From: a virus
DNA: 55,634 nt
Virus record (IMG/VR): IMGVR_UViG_3300049215_000047
Span: 1 to 55,634 of that record
Direction: 5' to 3' (one strand)
Positions within the stretch are counted from its first letter, which is position 1, and each line of letters starts with the position of its first letter. The notes below the pieces were generated by a model. It saw nothing but the letters and a program-made list of their open reading frames with translations. It was not told where the DNA came from and did not search any database. The translations under genes were made by a program, and so were the position numbers. Shown here piece after piece: positions 8,857-16,318 of the stretch.

Positions 8857-9074
8857 GGCGCGGCCCGCATCAACGCGAGGGCGCCGACCAAGCGCCGGAC
8901 GCTCCCGACCGCGGTGACGACGTTGACGCGGCTCAGGTCGCCCATGCCTGAAAGTGTGTTGAGGTCGGATGGCTCAAAAGCGCAGGCGGCGGCATAGAGT
9001 TCGGCAATGCCGGCCAGACTGACGCGAACCGGTGGCGCCGCGGGCGGAGTGGTTGTGGCTTCGAGTGTCTTCAA
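8853..9074 (-). CDS. Hypothetical 73-aa protein, first gene of left operon
   Basis: Small Ala-rich protein with a Pro-rich start ([13 protein letters not shown]) and two helices ([13 protein letters not shown] and [19 protein letters not shown]). Its stop overlaps the ACP start (ATGA). It is the first gene after the left promoter at 9130-9158, and GGAGGC lies some 9 nt upstream of the ATG. Function unknown. Confidence 0.65.
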   Translation of the reverse strand: MKTLEATTTPPAAPPVRVSLAGIAELYAAACAFEPSDLNTLSGMGDLSRVNVVTAVGSVRRLVGALALMRAAP

Positions 9075-9129
9075 GGGTGCCTCCGGGCCGGTTGGCCGAG
9101 GTCCCGAAGCACTTGCTCAGGACGGAGGC

Positions 9130-9181
9130 ATACTTGCGATAATCGCAAATTAGGTCAAGCGGGAAATTGCTAAAAGCGCAA
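9130..9181 (-). promoter_or_regulatory. Left early promoter with two operators
   Basis: On the minus strand a -35 TTGACC (9158-9153) and a -10-like AAGTAT (9135-9130) are 17 bp apart. Between them lies the palindrome TTGCGATAATCGCAA (9134-9148), so bound repressor would block RNA polymerase. A second, weaker site TTGCTAAAAGCGCAA (9167-9181) is centred 33 bp away, about three helical turns. The sequence from -35 to beyond -10 is nearly the same as in the right promoter at 10336-10365. Confidence 0.75.
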
Positions 9182-9230
9182 ACTTATTTTTAAGGGTTAG
9201 CGCGCTGTTAAGCGCGCGCGTCCCCGATTT

Positions 9231-9389
9231 GTACCTTGGGACACGGTGGGTACGGGTACTAGCTACAAATGGGGGCCTCTAATGAGGCCCCTTTGCTGCC
9301 GAGTATTAAAGAAGCCGCGCGCTCGAGCGCGCGTAGCAACGGACGTGCCATGTACCCGGTTTGCACCCACGGCGTACCCGCGTGCACCC
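9231..9389. repeat. GyACCC repeat array, gap region
   Basis: The gene-free gap 9182-9413 holds repeated words GTACCC or GCACCC. Four in direct orientation start at 9352, 9363, 9374 and 9384, spaced 11, 11 and 10 bp, one helical turn each. Two inverted copies (GGGTAC) abut at 9248 and 9254, and a variant GTACCT is at 9231. The same words form the array at 21477-21745. The even phasing suggests a protein lining up on one face of the DNA. Apart from this, the hairpin at 9272 and the palindrome at 9316, I see nothing else in the gap. Confidence 0.6.
9272..9291. terminator. Hairpin, probable terminator
   Basis: Perfect 8-bp stem GGGGCCTC / GAGGCCCC with loop TAAT in the gene-free gap. Tails are TTTG on one side and ACAAAT on the other, so a T-tract is short in either direction. 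It is best placed to end leftward transcription coming from the repressor and small membrane protein genes. An 18-bp perfect palindrome centred on CTCGAG (9316-9333) lies 25 bp to the right. Confidence 0.5.
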
Positions 9390-9413
9390 GTAAATAAAAT
9401 TATGTGGAGAGTT

Positions 9414-9623
9414 TTAATTTGAGGTCGCGATGACCCAGATGACTACGCACACGAGCGCAACAATACCGACAGCCAGAAGTCGACCCATAAAAAGCACCCC
9501 ACTGGCGAAAGCGGTATCAACGGATGCCCAGAGCCGCTTAGGCAATAACAGTTTGATAAAGCCCCGAAAGAACAGCAGGGCAATGGCAATGCAAACTCCG
9601 GCGATGATAGCTGCTAACATCAT
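9414..9623 (-). CDS. Small two-helix membrane protein beside repressor
   Basis: 69 aa with two membrane helices (about 2-24 and 44-66) joined by a basic loop (FIKLLLPKRLW). The start overlaps the repressor stop in ATGA, so it is co-translated with the repressor and would be made in the lysogen. Small membrane proteins made from the prophage often act in superinfection exclusion; that is an inference from position and topology. Confidence 0.7.
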   Translation of the reverse strand: MMLAAIIAGVCIAIALLFFRGFIKLLLPKRLWASVDTAFASGVLFMGRLLAVGIVALVCVVIWVIATSN

Positions 9624-10279
9624 AGGTCGTGGATTACGCGTCGGACGCGTCCTACAATTTCGACGTTGATCCTTTTCTCAATCGGCCCAGGCCGGTGCTC
9701 AGGATTGGTCGAGCGCGGCAACATGAAGGGCGGTTTGCCTTTTTGGTATTCCTTAAAAGTGGTCTGCCCTTTGACCGAGAAAATGTAGGAATTGCCGCTG
9801 ATCGGGTTCCTCTCGCGATGGTTCACGATAATAAGCGAGCCTTCGGGGGCGACCAAATTCATACTGTCCCCGCGCACGCGCGTCGCAAAAAACTCTCCTG
9901 GACCCAAGTCCTCGGCAAAAACATGGTCAAGGCGAGTCGTGGGTATATCGACGTCCAGATCGGCAAATTTGCCGGCGTTAACCCATGAAATGATGGGGAT
10001 GCCTGGTCGGCCTCTCCGCGCCGTCGGGTTTCCCAATTCAGCAGCCACATCCTCCGAACCAAGTTCTGGTTGCTGAATAGCCTCGAAGCCAGGCGGCGCT
10101 TCTTTGAAGAACTCCGCGATTTCGTTCCATTCGAGAGGTTTTATATTCCTCTCGCCCCTTAAAATCTTGCTGATTTTGTCCTGAGTTAGGCTCGTCGCGC
10201 GAGCGAGGTCGCGCTTCGCGTCGCGCGGCGCGGTTTTGTTCTTAAACCAAGCTAACTGCAGGCGCTCCGACGGTGCCAT
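9620..10279 (-). CDS. CI/LexA-type phage repressor (HTH + S24 peptidase)
   Basis: 219 aa. The N-terminal helix-turn-helix (about 20-58) contains LARATSLTQDKISKILRGE. The C-terminal domain (about 95-219) is a LexA/CI autoprotease fold: cleavage pair Ala102-Gly103 in SWVNAGK, nucleophile Ser139 in VRGDSMN, general base Lys176 in QTTFKEY. It should hold the prophage silent by binding the TTGCGATwATCGCAA operators and fall apart by RecA-stimulated self-cleavage after DNA damage. The chosen ATG at 10279 directly follows the operator at 10290; upstream in-frame sequence is operator DNA. Its ribosome site is weak, which fits low-level expression. Confidence 0.93.
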   Translation of the reverse strand: MAPSERLQLAWFKNKTAPRDAKRDLARATSLTQDKISKILRGERNIKPLEWNEIAEFFKEAPPGFEAIQQPELGSEDVAAELGNPTARRGRPGIPIISWVNAGKFADLDVDIPTTRLDHVFAEDLGPGEFFATRVRGDSMNLVAPEGSLIIVNHRERNPISGNSYIFSVKGQTTFKEYQKGKPPFMLPRSTNPEHRPGPIEKRINVEIVGRVRRVIHDL

Positions 10280-10289
10280 TCGGGCATCA

Positions 10290-10370
10290 TTGCGATTTCC
10301 GCAAAAATTAATATCGCAATCATCGCAAGCCGCCATTGACATCAATTTGCGATTATCGCAATTATGCAGC
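10290..10370 (+). promoter_or_regulatory. Right early promoter with three operators
   Basis: Operator-like palindromes: TTGCGATTTCCGCAA (10290-10304), TCGCAATCATCGCAA (10314-10328) and the perfect TTGCGATTATCGCAA (10347-10361), centres 24 and 33 bp apart. A rightward -35 TTGACA (10336-10341) and a -10-like AATTAT (10360-10365, 18-bp gap) bracket the third site. The start of transcription would fall at or within a few bases of the Cro-like ATG at 10371. Sites one and two abut the repressor start and probably control its own leftward transcription. Confidence 0.75.
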
Positions 10371-10607
10371 ATGACGACAGCCGCCGAGAACGTGATTGCC
10401 AAATGCGGAGGCCATCAGGCCGTCGCCGACATGCTCGGGGTCGATATTTCGCGCGTTTATCGATTTACCTACCCGAAAGAGCGCGGCGGTACTGACGGTC
10501 ATATCCCTTCGAAGCATCAGGGGCGCCTTCTGGAAGAGGCGCGCAAGCGCGGCCTCAAGCTGAGGCCTGCAGATTTCTTCGCACCATCCGTTAGCGCCGG
10601 TAATTGA
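10371..10607 (+). CDS. Cro-like DNA-binding protein
   Basis: 78 aa. Helix-turn-helix near the start (GHQAVADMLGVDISRVYRF) followed by YPKERGGTDGHIPSKHQGRL and a short helical end. Being the first rightward gene, divergent from the repressor and directly under the shared operators, it is the expected Cro, which lowers repressor synthesis during lytic growth. The ATG is only about 6 nt from the -10, so the transcript may be leaderless or nearly so; no ribosome site is visible. Confidence 0.8.
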   Translation: MTTAAENVIAKCGGHQAVADMLGVDISRVYRFTYPKERGGTDGHIPSKHQGRLLEEARKRGLKLRPADFFAPSVSAGN

Positions 10608-10617
10608 GGGCGTGACC

Positions 10618-11178
10618 ATGCCGCGATTGTGCCCGGCGATGCCGAAATCCGCGAATTGCCGGGGTGCCAAAATGGGCGCCGGAAATGCCGGAACGGGTAC
10701 GATCTCGGAACTGATCGCCGAGTGCCTAAAGAACATTTTCCACGAGAAAACATGGGCTTCGGTCGAGAAGCTTTTGTGGCCGGGGCAAGAGCGCGAGCGT
10801 CTTGCCAAGCATCGCCTTGCGGCGACGCGCGACTTCACCGTTGACGAGCTCGCGACGCTTCTGCGTTCCGAGCACGGCTTCACCATTCTCTCCGCGATCA
10901 TGACCGACGCGCGGCCTGGATGGTGGCGGCTTTGTATGCCGCTGATGCAGGCCGCCGACGCGCGCAAGCTTCAGCGCCAGGCTCAAGCCAAGATCGCTCG
11001 CGCGCTGAAAGGAGCGCTCGATGCCGACGACGATCTCAGTGCCTCCATCGCGAGAGCGGAGGCTGCCTTTTCTGTTCAGGATGAGGAATTCATGCGCCCG
11101 CACCTTGATGGTCTGCGCGCGCAATCTGGCGCACTTCATCGCGCCATGGCTTCGAAAACCAAAGGACCGCGCCGATGA
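10618..11178 (+). CDS. Hypothetical early protein
   Basis: 186 aa from ATG 10618, which has GAGGG 7 nt upstream (GTG 10612 is the alternative). Helical protein with EKLLWPGQERERLAKHRLAA, a possible winged-helix region FTVDELATLLRSEHGFTILS, and a conserved-looking ARPGWWRLCMPLM. It overlaps the next gene by 4 nt. From position right after cro it may regulate early transcription or replication; no family name can be given. Confidence 0.75.
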   Translation: MPRLCPAMPKSANCRGAKMGAGNAGTGTISELIAECLKNIFHEKTWASVEKLLWPGQERERLAKHRLAATRDFTVDELATLLRSEHGFTILSAIMTDARPGWWRLCMPLMQAADARKLQRQAQAKIARALKGALDADDDLSASIARAEAAFSVQDEEFMRPHLDGLRAQSGALHRAMASKTKGPRR

Positions 11179-11837
11179 GGATTGAGGTAGTGGCCGCGGA
11201 AAGCTTCGAGGGGCGGCTCCGCCGCGAGGCGCGCGAGCGCAAGATGAAGTTCTTCGGGCCGCGGGTCGCGGCTCCTGAACCGGCGTCACCGGTTGTCCCT
11301 GTCGACGCAACGGCCGCACCCACGTCACCGCATAATGCGGTGGTTGCTGAGGCTCGCAAGCTTGCGGGCGAATTGCTGCCCGGCCTGACGCGCTCGCTCT
11401 CGACGATCGACATCGAAACGGGAAAGCATCGGCCGAGCCTGCAACTGATTATTGCCGCGTGCGCGAGGCAGGCCGGTTTGACGGTTCCCGAATTGCTGGG
11501 GTTCAGGCGGACGGCTGTCGCCCTATTGCCGCGCCAGATCGGAATGTATCTCGCGAAGAAAATGACTCTGGCGTCGCTGCCCGAGATCGGGCGCCGGTTC
11601 GGCGGTCGCGATCATACGACTGTTCTGCGCTCGGTCGCCAAGATCGAGCGGCTGCTACCGCGCGATGCCGATCTAGCCGCGCGCGTGGACCTCATCAAAA
11701 AAGATATCGAGAACGCGGTCGAGCAAGCCGCGCGCGCACCCATTGCGTCTCACCTAGCAACCAAGGGGCTTGATCATCATGAAACAATCACGACGCCGGC
11801 GCGGGAAGCGTCCGGCAAAGAAGCCTTTCGCGCTTAA
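11175..11837 (+). CDS. DnaA domain IV-like DNA-binding protein
   Basis: 220 aa. Residues about 85-165 match the DNA-binding domain IV of the initiator DnaA: IIAACARQAGL, PRQIGMYLAKKMTLASLPEI, and the signature FGGRDHTTVLRSVAKIE (about 142-158), where the GRDHTTV loop contacts the DnaA box. The AAA+ ATPase part of DnaA is absent; residues 1-80 are an unrelated charged and Pro/Ala-rich region. It could bind DnaA boxes to start phage replication, compete with host DnaA, or regulate genes. The ATGA overlap fixes the start. Confidence 0.85.
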   Translation: MRIEVVAAESFEGRLRREARERKMKFFGPRVAAPEPASPVVPVDATAAPTSPHNAVVAEARKLAGELLPGLTRSLSTIDIETGKHRPSLQLIIAACARQAGLTVPELLGFRRTAVALLPRQIGMYLAKKMTLASLPEIGRRFGGRDHTTVLRSVAKIERLLPRDADLAARVDLIKKDIENAVEQAARAPIASHLATKGLDHHETITTPAREASGKEAFRA

Positions 11838-11979
11838 CGCGCGCGTTTTCGTCAAGGCAAGCGGCGAGGTCGGCACCGTGCTTGGCCGTTACGAGCGCGT
11901 CGATGGCGACCCGGAATACAAAGTCATCACCACGTCGCGGCTCGATTGGTTCCAAGCCGGCGACATCGGCGCTCTTTAG
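11779..11979 (+). CDS. Hypothetical small basic beta-rich protein
   Basis: 66 aa. A very basic start (KQSRRRRGKRPAKKP) precedes a beta-rich segment (ARVFVKASGEVGTVLGRYER ... WFQAGDIGAL) that looks like a small barrel of the KOW or SH3 kind. The ATG at 11779 lies inside the end of the previous gene (59-nt overlap) with AAGGGG upstream. DNA or RNA binding is likely from charge alone. Confidence 0.6.
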   Translation: MKQSRRRRGKRPAKKPFALNARVFVKASGEVGTVLGRYERVDGDPEYKVITTSRLDWFQAGDIGAL

Positions 11980-12025
11980 TTTCGCGTCACCCGCCACCAT
12001 CCAATAGGCAACGAGAGGACGATCA

Positions 12026-12355
12026 ATGGCACAAGCTGCGACACCATCTAACGGCTTCGACAAGGCGAAGCTTCAATCTTTCATCACGCGCGCCGAGACC
12101 GTGGCCGATGAATGCTCAAGCGCGATCGGCGAGGCGATGAAGCGCAAGAAAGACGATACCAACGAGATCGTCGAAGAGGCCAAGGCTGAGGGCATTCCGA
12201 CCCGGCCGCTCCGCGCGCTGCTGCGCCGGCGCGCTGCGCTGCGCAAGGTGGACGGCGCGAACGCTGCCCTCAACGATGAAGATCTTCAGGCGTTCAATGC
12301 GATGGTCGACAGCCTCGGCTCCTGGGCTGACGAGGTCGCTGCCAACGCTCAATAA
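12026..12355 (+). CDS. GapR-like (DUF2312) DNA-binding protein
   Basis: 109 aa. The core EEAKAEGIPTRPLRALLRRR, preceded by a coiled-coil FITRAETVADECSSAIGEA and KDDTNEIV, has the pattern of GapR, the alphaproteobacterial nucleoid protein that clamps overtwisted DNA and helps topoisomerases at replication forks. Phage-encoded relatives are shorter or divergent like this one. A role in phage replication or chromatin takeover is inferred. GAGAGGACGATCA lies ahead of the ATG as a ribosome site. Confidence 0.65.
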   Translation: MAQAATPSNGFDKAKLQSFITRAETVADECSSAIGEAMKRKKDDTNEIVEEAKAEGIPTRPLRALLRRRAALRKVDGANAALNDEDLQAFNAMVDSLGSWADEVAANAQ

Positions 12356-12426
12356 CCGCGTTCCGGCCGCGCGGCGGGGGTAAAGCCGCGCGGCAATCAA
12401 TAACAATAATTCCAAGGCGTCTGGGG

Positions 12427-12966
12427 ATGCCCAAGGAAGCCATGGCGCTCCTGACCGGCAACATTCTCGCGCTCGATTTGGCGACCCACCTGGGCTGGGC
12501 GACCAATCCGCCGCATGACGATCCGACCTTTGGCACCGAGGTCTTGCCGTCGACCGGCAACGAGATCGGGCCCTTCATCGCGGCCTATGACAAGTGGCTT
12601 CGCGACTTCATCGAAGAGCAGAAGCCGGCGCTGATCATCTACGAGCAGCCCTCGCTTTTCGCGAAGACGACGCCGCAGACAGTGATGAAGCTCAACGGGC
12701 TCGCGACGCACACCGAGTGGATCGGCTTCCGTCGCGGCGTTCCGATCCGCGCCGCCAACCCGTCGAAGCTGAAGAAGTTCTTCACCGGCAACGGTAAGGC
12801 GACAAAAGACGACATGCAGGCGGTGGCGCGCCGCCACGGCTGGAAGGTGCGCGACGACAACCAGGCCGACGCCTGCGCCGTCTGGGCGTGGGCCGTCTGT
12901 TGCTACGCCGCCGCCGAATGCAAGTCGCGCTTTTCCCTCGGAGTATTAGGGGCGGCGAATGGTTGA
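12427..12966 (+). CDS. RuvC-like Holliday junction resolvase
   Basis: 179 aa. RNase H-fold resolvase with four spaced acidic positions: Asp17 (ILALDLATHLGWA), Glu73 (LIIYEQPS), and Asp144/Asp148 (RDDNQADACAVWAW). The segment KLKKFFTGNGKATKD matches the conserved Lys-rich part of RuvC-like phage resolvases. It would cut branched DNA during replication, recombination or packaging. The start at 12427 has AAGG 9 nt before it; ATG 12442 is an alternative. Confidence 0.88.
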   Translation: MPKEAMALLTGNILALDLATHLGWATNPPHDDPTFGTEVLPSTGNEIGPFIAAYDKWLRDFIEEQKPALIIYEQPSLFAKTTPQTVMKLNGLATHTEWIGFRRGVPIRAANPSKLKKFFTGNGKATKDDMQAVARRHGWKVRDDNQADACAVWAWAVCCYAAAECKSRFSLGVLGAANG

Positions 12967-13273
12967 AGACGGCGCCGACCTCGACGACTACGCCGACCCG
13001 CTCGGGCCTCTCGACGTATCGCGGATTATGACCGCGGCGAAGGAAGCTGCCTTACAGCCGAAGCCGACGATCGCCGAGATGATCGAGGTCATCACCGATC
13101 GCCGGTACAACCTCGAGGATTGGCAAGAGCGATGCGTCCTCCGCGGGATCAATAGCGAGCCGGACAAGCAGACTATGCGCAAGGCTGCCGTCCTCGCATC
13201 CTGTGCCAATTTCCTCATGCTGATCGAGACGAAGAAGGCCGAGATCGCGCGTGTTCTGCGAGGCGGCGCATGA
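12959..13273 (+). CDS. Hypothetical 104-aa protein
   Basis: Acidic N-terminus (VEDGADLDDYADPLGPLD) followed by helices (TIAEMIEVITDRR, RKAAVLASCANFLMLIETKK). Overlaps the resolvase end by 8 nt and the next gene by 4 nt, so it is translated with them in the replication operon. Function unknown. Confidence 0.7.
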   Translation: MVEDGADLDDYADPLGPLDVSRIMTAAKEAALQPKPTIAEMIEVITDRRYNLEDWQERCVLRGINSEPDKQTMRKAAVLASCANFLMLIETKKAEIARVLRGGA

Positions 13274-13623
13274 CCAGGCCGGGTTGGTTCGAATGGACAA
13301 CCGAGCGCGTCACGAGGGTGATGGAGATTGCCGCGCGCGGCGGCACCGCGCGCGAGGCCTGTGAGGCCGTCGGGATCGAGCCGGAGCGTGAGCATCTTGT
13401 CTACCGGCTGGCGAAGCAGCGCGGCTTCAAGTTCCGGAATGTCGGGCGCAAGCGCAACGATACTCGGCTCTACATCAATATCGACGAGCTCACGTCGCAC
13501 GAGCTCACCGCGCGTGCGCGCCAGCACAATCGGCCGCGCCGCGATCTCGCTGCCCGGCTTCTGGCGATCGTCCTCGCGCAGGGTCCGACCTTCATCGACA
13601 ACCTCCTGAGCGAAGACACATGA
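13270..13623 (+). CDS. HTH-containing regulator
   Basis: 117 aa. The N-terminal half (WTTERVTRVMEIAARGGTAR, EACEAVGIEP, LVYRLAKQRGFKFR) has the spacing of a helix-turn-helix of the type in GcrA-like and DUF-class phage regulators, ending in a basic KFRNVGRKRND. The C-terminal helices (ARQHNRPRRDLAARLLAIVL) may dimerise. It overlaps the primase gene by 4 nt. DNA binding is probable; target unknown. Confidence 0.65.
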   Translation: MTRPGWFEWTTERVTRVMEIAARGGTAREACEAVGIEPEREHLVYRLAKQRGFKFRNVGRKRNDTRLYINIDELTSHELTARARQHNRPRRDLAARLLAIVLAQGPTFIDNLLSEDT

Positions 13624-15728
13624 GCGCGGCCGAAAGCGATCTCGCGCAGCTTGCCGAGCCAGTTGCGCGCCAACTTTTCGGCGAGCCGAACGCGCGCTTG
13701 TCGCGCAAGGGCGAACTTAGGTTCGGCTCTAACGGATCGTGGTCGGTCGACCTAGCGAAGGGGACCGTCTATTCGCACGAACTAGGGGAAGGCGGCGGCG
13801 TTCTTTGGCTCGTTGAAAAACAAACCGGCTTGACGGGCGCCGAGCGCTTCGACTGGCTGCGCCAGAACGGCTTTGACCTACCGCAACGCGACGGCGCGAA
13901 GGTGCAATCGCGCATCGTCGAGACCTACGACTACACGGACGAAGGCGGCAATCTGCTGTTCCAGGTCTGCCGCCTTGAGCCGAAGTCGTTTCGCCAGCGC
14001 AAGCCGGACGGTCGCGGCGGCTGGGAGTGGACAGTCAAAGGCGTCCGCCAGGTGCCCTACAAGCTGCCGGAGGTCACGGAGGCGATCGCCCTTGGCCGGC
14101 AAGTCGCCATTGTCGAGGGCGAGAAGGACGTGGAGCGGTTGGCCCGCAACGGCATCGTGGCGACATGCAACGCCGGCGGCGCCGGCAAGTGGCCGGACGG
14201 TTTCGGCGAATTCTTCACGGGCGCCGAGGTGCTGCTGATCCCCGACAATGACGAAGCCGGCGAGGCGCACATGGCGCTGGTCGGCACAGCGCTCGATGGC
14301 GTCGCGACCTCGGTGCGCATCCTGCGGCTCAAGGGCTTGCCGCCGAAGGGCGACGTGTCGGATTGGTTCGACAAGGGTGGCAAAGCCGACGAGCTTGGCG
14401 CGCTGATGGCGAGGGCGCCTGAATGGCTGCCGCCAGCCGCCGGCTTTGCGTCACGGCTTGGCGCCGTGCGCTTCCGCGATCTCGACCTGCCCGGGCCCGA
14501 ACATGACTACCTGATCAAGGGCATTCTGACCCGCGGCGAGCGCAGCCTGCTTGTCGGACCATCGGGCGCCGGCAAGTCATTCGTCGCCACCGATCTCTCA
14601 TGGTGCGTGGCCACCGGTTCGGAATTCCTCGGCCGACGCGTACGGCGCGGGCTCGTCGTCTATCAGGCGGGCGAGGGCGCGCGCGGATTGAAGAAACGCC
14701 TGCGCGCGATCCGTAAGGAAAAGGCCGTCGATCCTAATCAGAACGTCCCTTTCGTGCTGCTGACGTCGCCGGTCGATCTGTATGCCAGCGATGCGGACAC
14801 GCAGGCATTGATCAAGGAAATCGACCAATGGTCTTCGCTTTACCGCGCCGAAGAGAACGTGCCGCTTGAGCTCGTGGTCATCGACACGCTCTCGGCGGCA
14901 ACGCCCGGCGCGAACGAAAACGCCAGCGAGGATATGAGCAAGATCCTCACGCGCTGCGCGCTGATCGCCAAGCACTGCAATTGCCACGTCATGCTGGTGC
15001 ACCACCTTAACGCTGCGGGATCGAAGCCTCGCGGGCATTCCTCGCTCTTTGCGAACATCGAGAACGCGATCGAGGTTGCCATCACCGAGCGCACCGTGAC
15101 GGTCGAGCGCGCCGACGGCTCGACGTTTCAGCGGCCGGTGCACAGCGCCAAGGTGACGAAGCAGAAGGACGATGAAAGCGGAACGGCTTGGGACTTCGCG
15201 CTCAAGCGCGTCGTGCTCGGCAAGGATATGGACGGCGACGATATCAGTTCGTGCGTCGTGGTCGGGACGAAGGATGACGGCGAGGTCACCGTCGCCGGCG
15301 CCGAGCGCACGAGCGGCGAAGGCAAGGGCGGCTTCAAGCTGACGAAGCAAGAGGGGATGTTCTTCGAGTGCGTCCTCGATGCGCTGGCCGAGCATGGGAT
15401 CAATCCGCCGCCGCCCCTGCAACTGCCGGAGAGCATCGGCAAGGTGGTCGATTACGAGCATGTCAAGGCGATGATGACGCGCAGGATGCTGCGCGAGGAC
15501 GACAATACCGAGGACGGCCGCAAGCGCCATCGCGAACGGCTCAAGAGCGCGTTGCGCCGGGCGCGCGAGACGCTGACGAAATACAAGATCGTCGGCACCG
15601 ACTCTCCATATATTTGGCACACAGGGAAGCCAGTTCGCGGATTTGAACAGACGCAGCCGCGCCGTCGCGATCTCGTGACGCGCGCGGAAGCGCCGGCCGA
15701 TGACACCGACCTTGGGGAGTTCGCGTGA
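13620..15728 (+). CDS. Primase-helicase-like protein (toprim + RepA-type ATPase)
   Basis: 702 aa. Residues about 1-90 resemble a primase entry domain without zinc ligands. A toprim domain follows, with Glu166/Glu168 in VEGEKD and Asp209/Asp211 in IPDNDEAG. From about 290 there is a RepA/DnaB-type ATPase: Walker A GPSGAGKS at 313-320, Walker B LVVIDTLSA near 415, and the histidine motif VMLVHHLN near 460. The C-terminus (about 560-702) is helical and basic. It should prime and unwind DNA for phage replication. It overlaps genes on both sides, and is the main replication enzyme visible in the window. Confidence 0.88.
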   Translation: MSAAESDLAQLAEPVARQLFGEPNARLSRKGELRFGSNGSWSVDLAKGTVYSHELGEGGGVLWLVEKQTGLTGAERFDWLRQNGFDLPQRDGAKVQSRIVETYDYTDEGGNLLFQVCRLEPKSFRQRKPDGRGGWEWTVKGVRQVPYKLPEVTEAIALGRQVAIVEGEKDVERLARNGIVATCNAGGAGKWPDGFGEFFTGAEVLLIPDNDEAGEAHMALVGTALDGVATSVRILRLKGLPPKGDVSDWFDKGGKADELGALMARAPEWLPPAAGFASRLGAVRFRDLDLPGPEHDYLIKGILTRGERSLLVGPSGAGKSFVATDLSWCVATGSEFLGRRVRRGLVVYQAGEGARGLKKRLRAIRKEKAVDPNQNVPFVLLTSPVDLYASDADTQALIKEIDQWSSLYRAEENVPLELVVIDTLSAATPGANENASEDMSKILTRCALIAKHCNCHVMLVHHLNAAGSKPRGHSSLFANIENAIEVAITERTVTVERADGSTFQRPVHSAKVTKQKDDESGTAWDFALKRVVLGKDMDGDDISSCVVVGTKDDGEVTVAGAERTSGEGKGGFKLTKQEGMFFECVLDALAEHGINPPPPLQLPESIGKVVDYEHVKAMMTRRMLREDDNTEDGRKRHRERLKSALRRARETLTKYKIVGTDSPYIWHTGKPVRGFEQTQPRRRDLVTRAEAPADDTDLGEFA

Positions 15729-16318
15729 TGCCGATCAATCTTCACGGTTATCGCCCAACGGACATTCTTGCGCAGAACTCCGTTCATCACGTGACAGAAG
15801 TACTAATGCTTACTGGCTTCGACGCTCTTCGCAGCCCTGAATTCTGGGAAATATGGGCCGCGCGCCAGCTTGGCGGCCAGCGCACGGATCACAAAGGCGC
15901 GGTCGACGTCATTGTGTCGATCGCAGGTATCGTCCGGCGCGCTGAAGTGAAGTTTTCAAATGCGTTTTTCACGCAATATAAAATTCATCCGCGCTATTCG
16001 ATGAAGTGGGCGATCAGCGCACCGCAGGCAGCCGCTCGCTCGTCGGACGCCCTTATCCTGATCGGCGCTGATATCGATGGCCTTATTTATTCATGGGTCG
16101 TCCCGACAGTAGTGATCATCGAAGGCCGCCGCTCCATCACAATTACGGCGCCGTCGTCCCGTTCCGACAATGTTCTCGGCAGGCTCGACCAATGGAATGC
16201 GCCGCCGACCGAACTATTGCCGGCTTTCGCCGCGGCTTGTCGCTGGTCCGCGGGGCACGCGCAAGGCGTCCGCCTTGGGCGATCTATTTTACGGGGGATG
16301 AGCGATGTCGATGACTAA
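15728..16318 (+). CDS. PD-(D/E)XK nuclease-like protein
   Basis: 196 aa from ATG 15728, whose A is the last base of the upstream stop. Residues 58-75 (AVDVIVSIAGIVRRAEVK) show Asp60 on one strand and Glu73-x-Lys75 on the next, the signature spacing of the PD-(D/E)XK nuclease core, and WKWAIS-like strand and helix follow. It could be a structure-specific or end-processing nuclease. It comes just before a coiled-coil protein and a HerA-like ATPase, and HerA-type ATPases commonly work with nucleases. Family membership is inferred from the motif only. Confidence 0.55.
   Translation: MPINLHGYRPTDILAQNSVHHVTEVLMLTGFDALRSPEFWEIWAARQLGGQRTDHKGAVDVIVSIAGIVRRAEVKFSNAFFTQYKIHPRYSMKWAISAPQAAARSSDALILIGADIDGLIYSWVVPTVVIIEGRRSITITAPSSRSDNVLGRLDQWNAPPTELLPAFAAACRWSAGHAQGVRLGRSILRGMSDVDD

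Noticed and set aside
14598-15620. Long minus-strand frame inside the primase-helicase gene
   Set aside because: Shadow frame; Arg/His-rich, and the plus-strand gene has clear Walker and toprim motifs.
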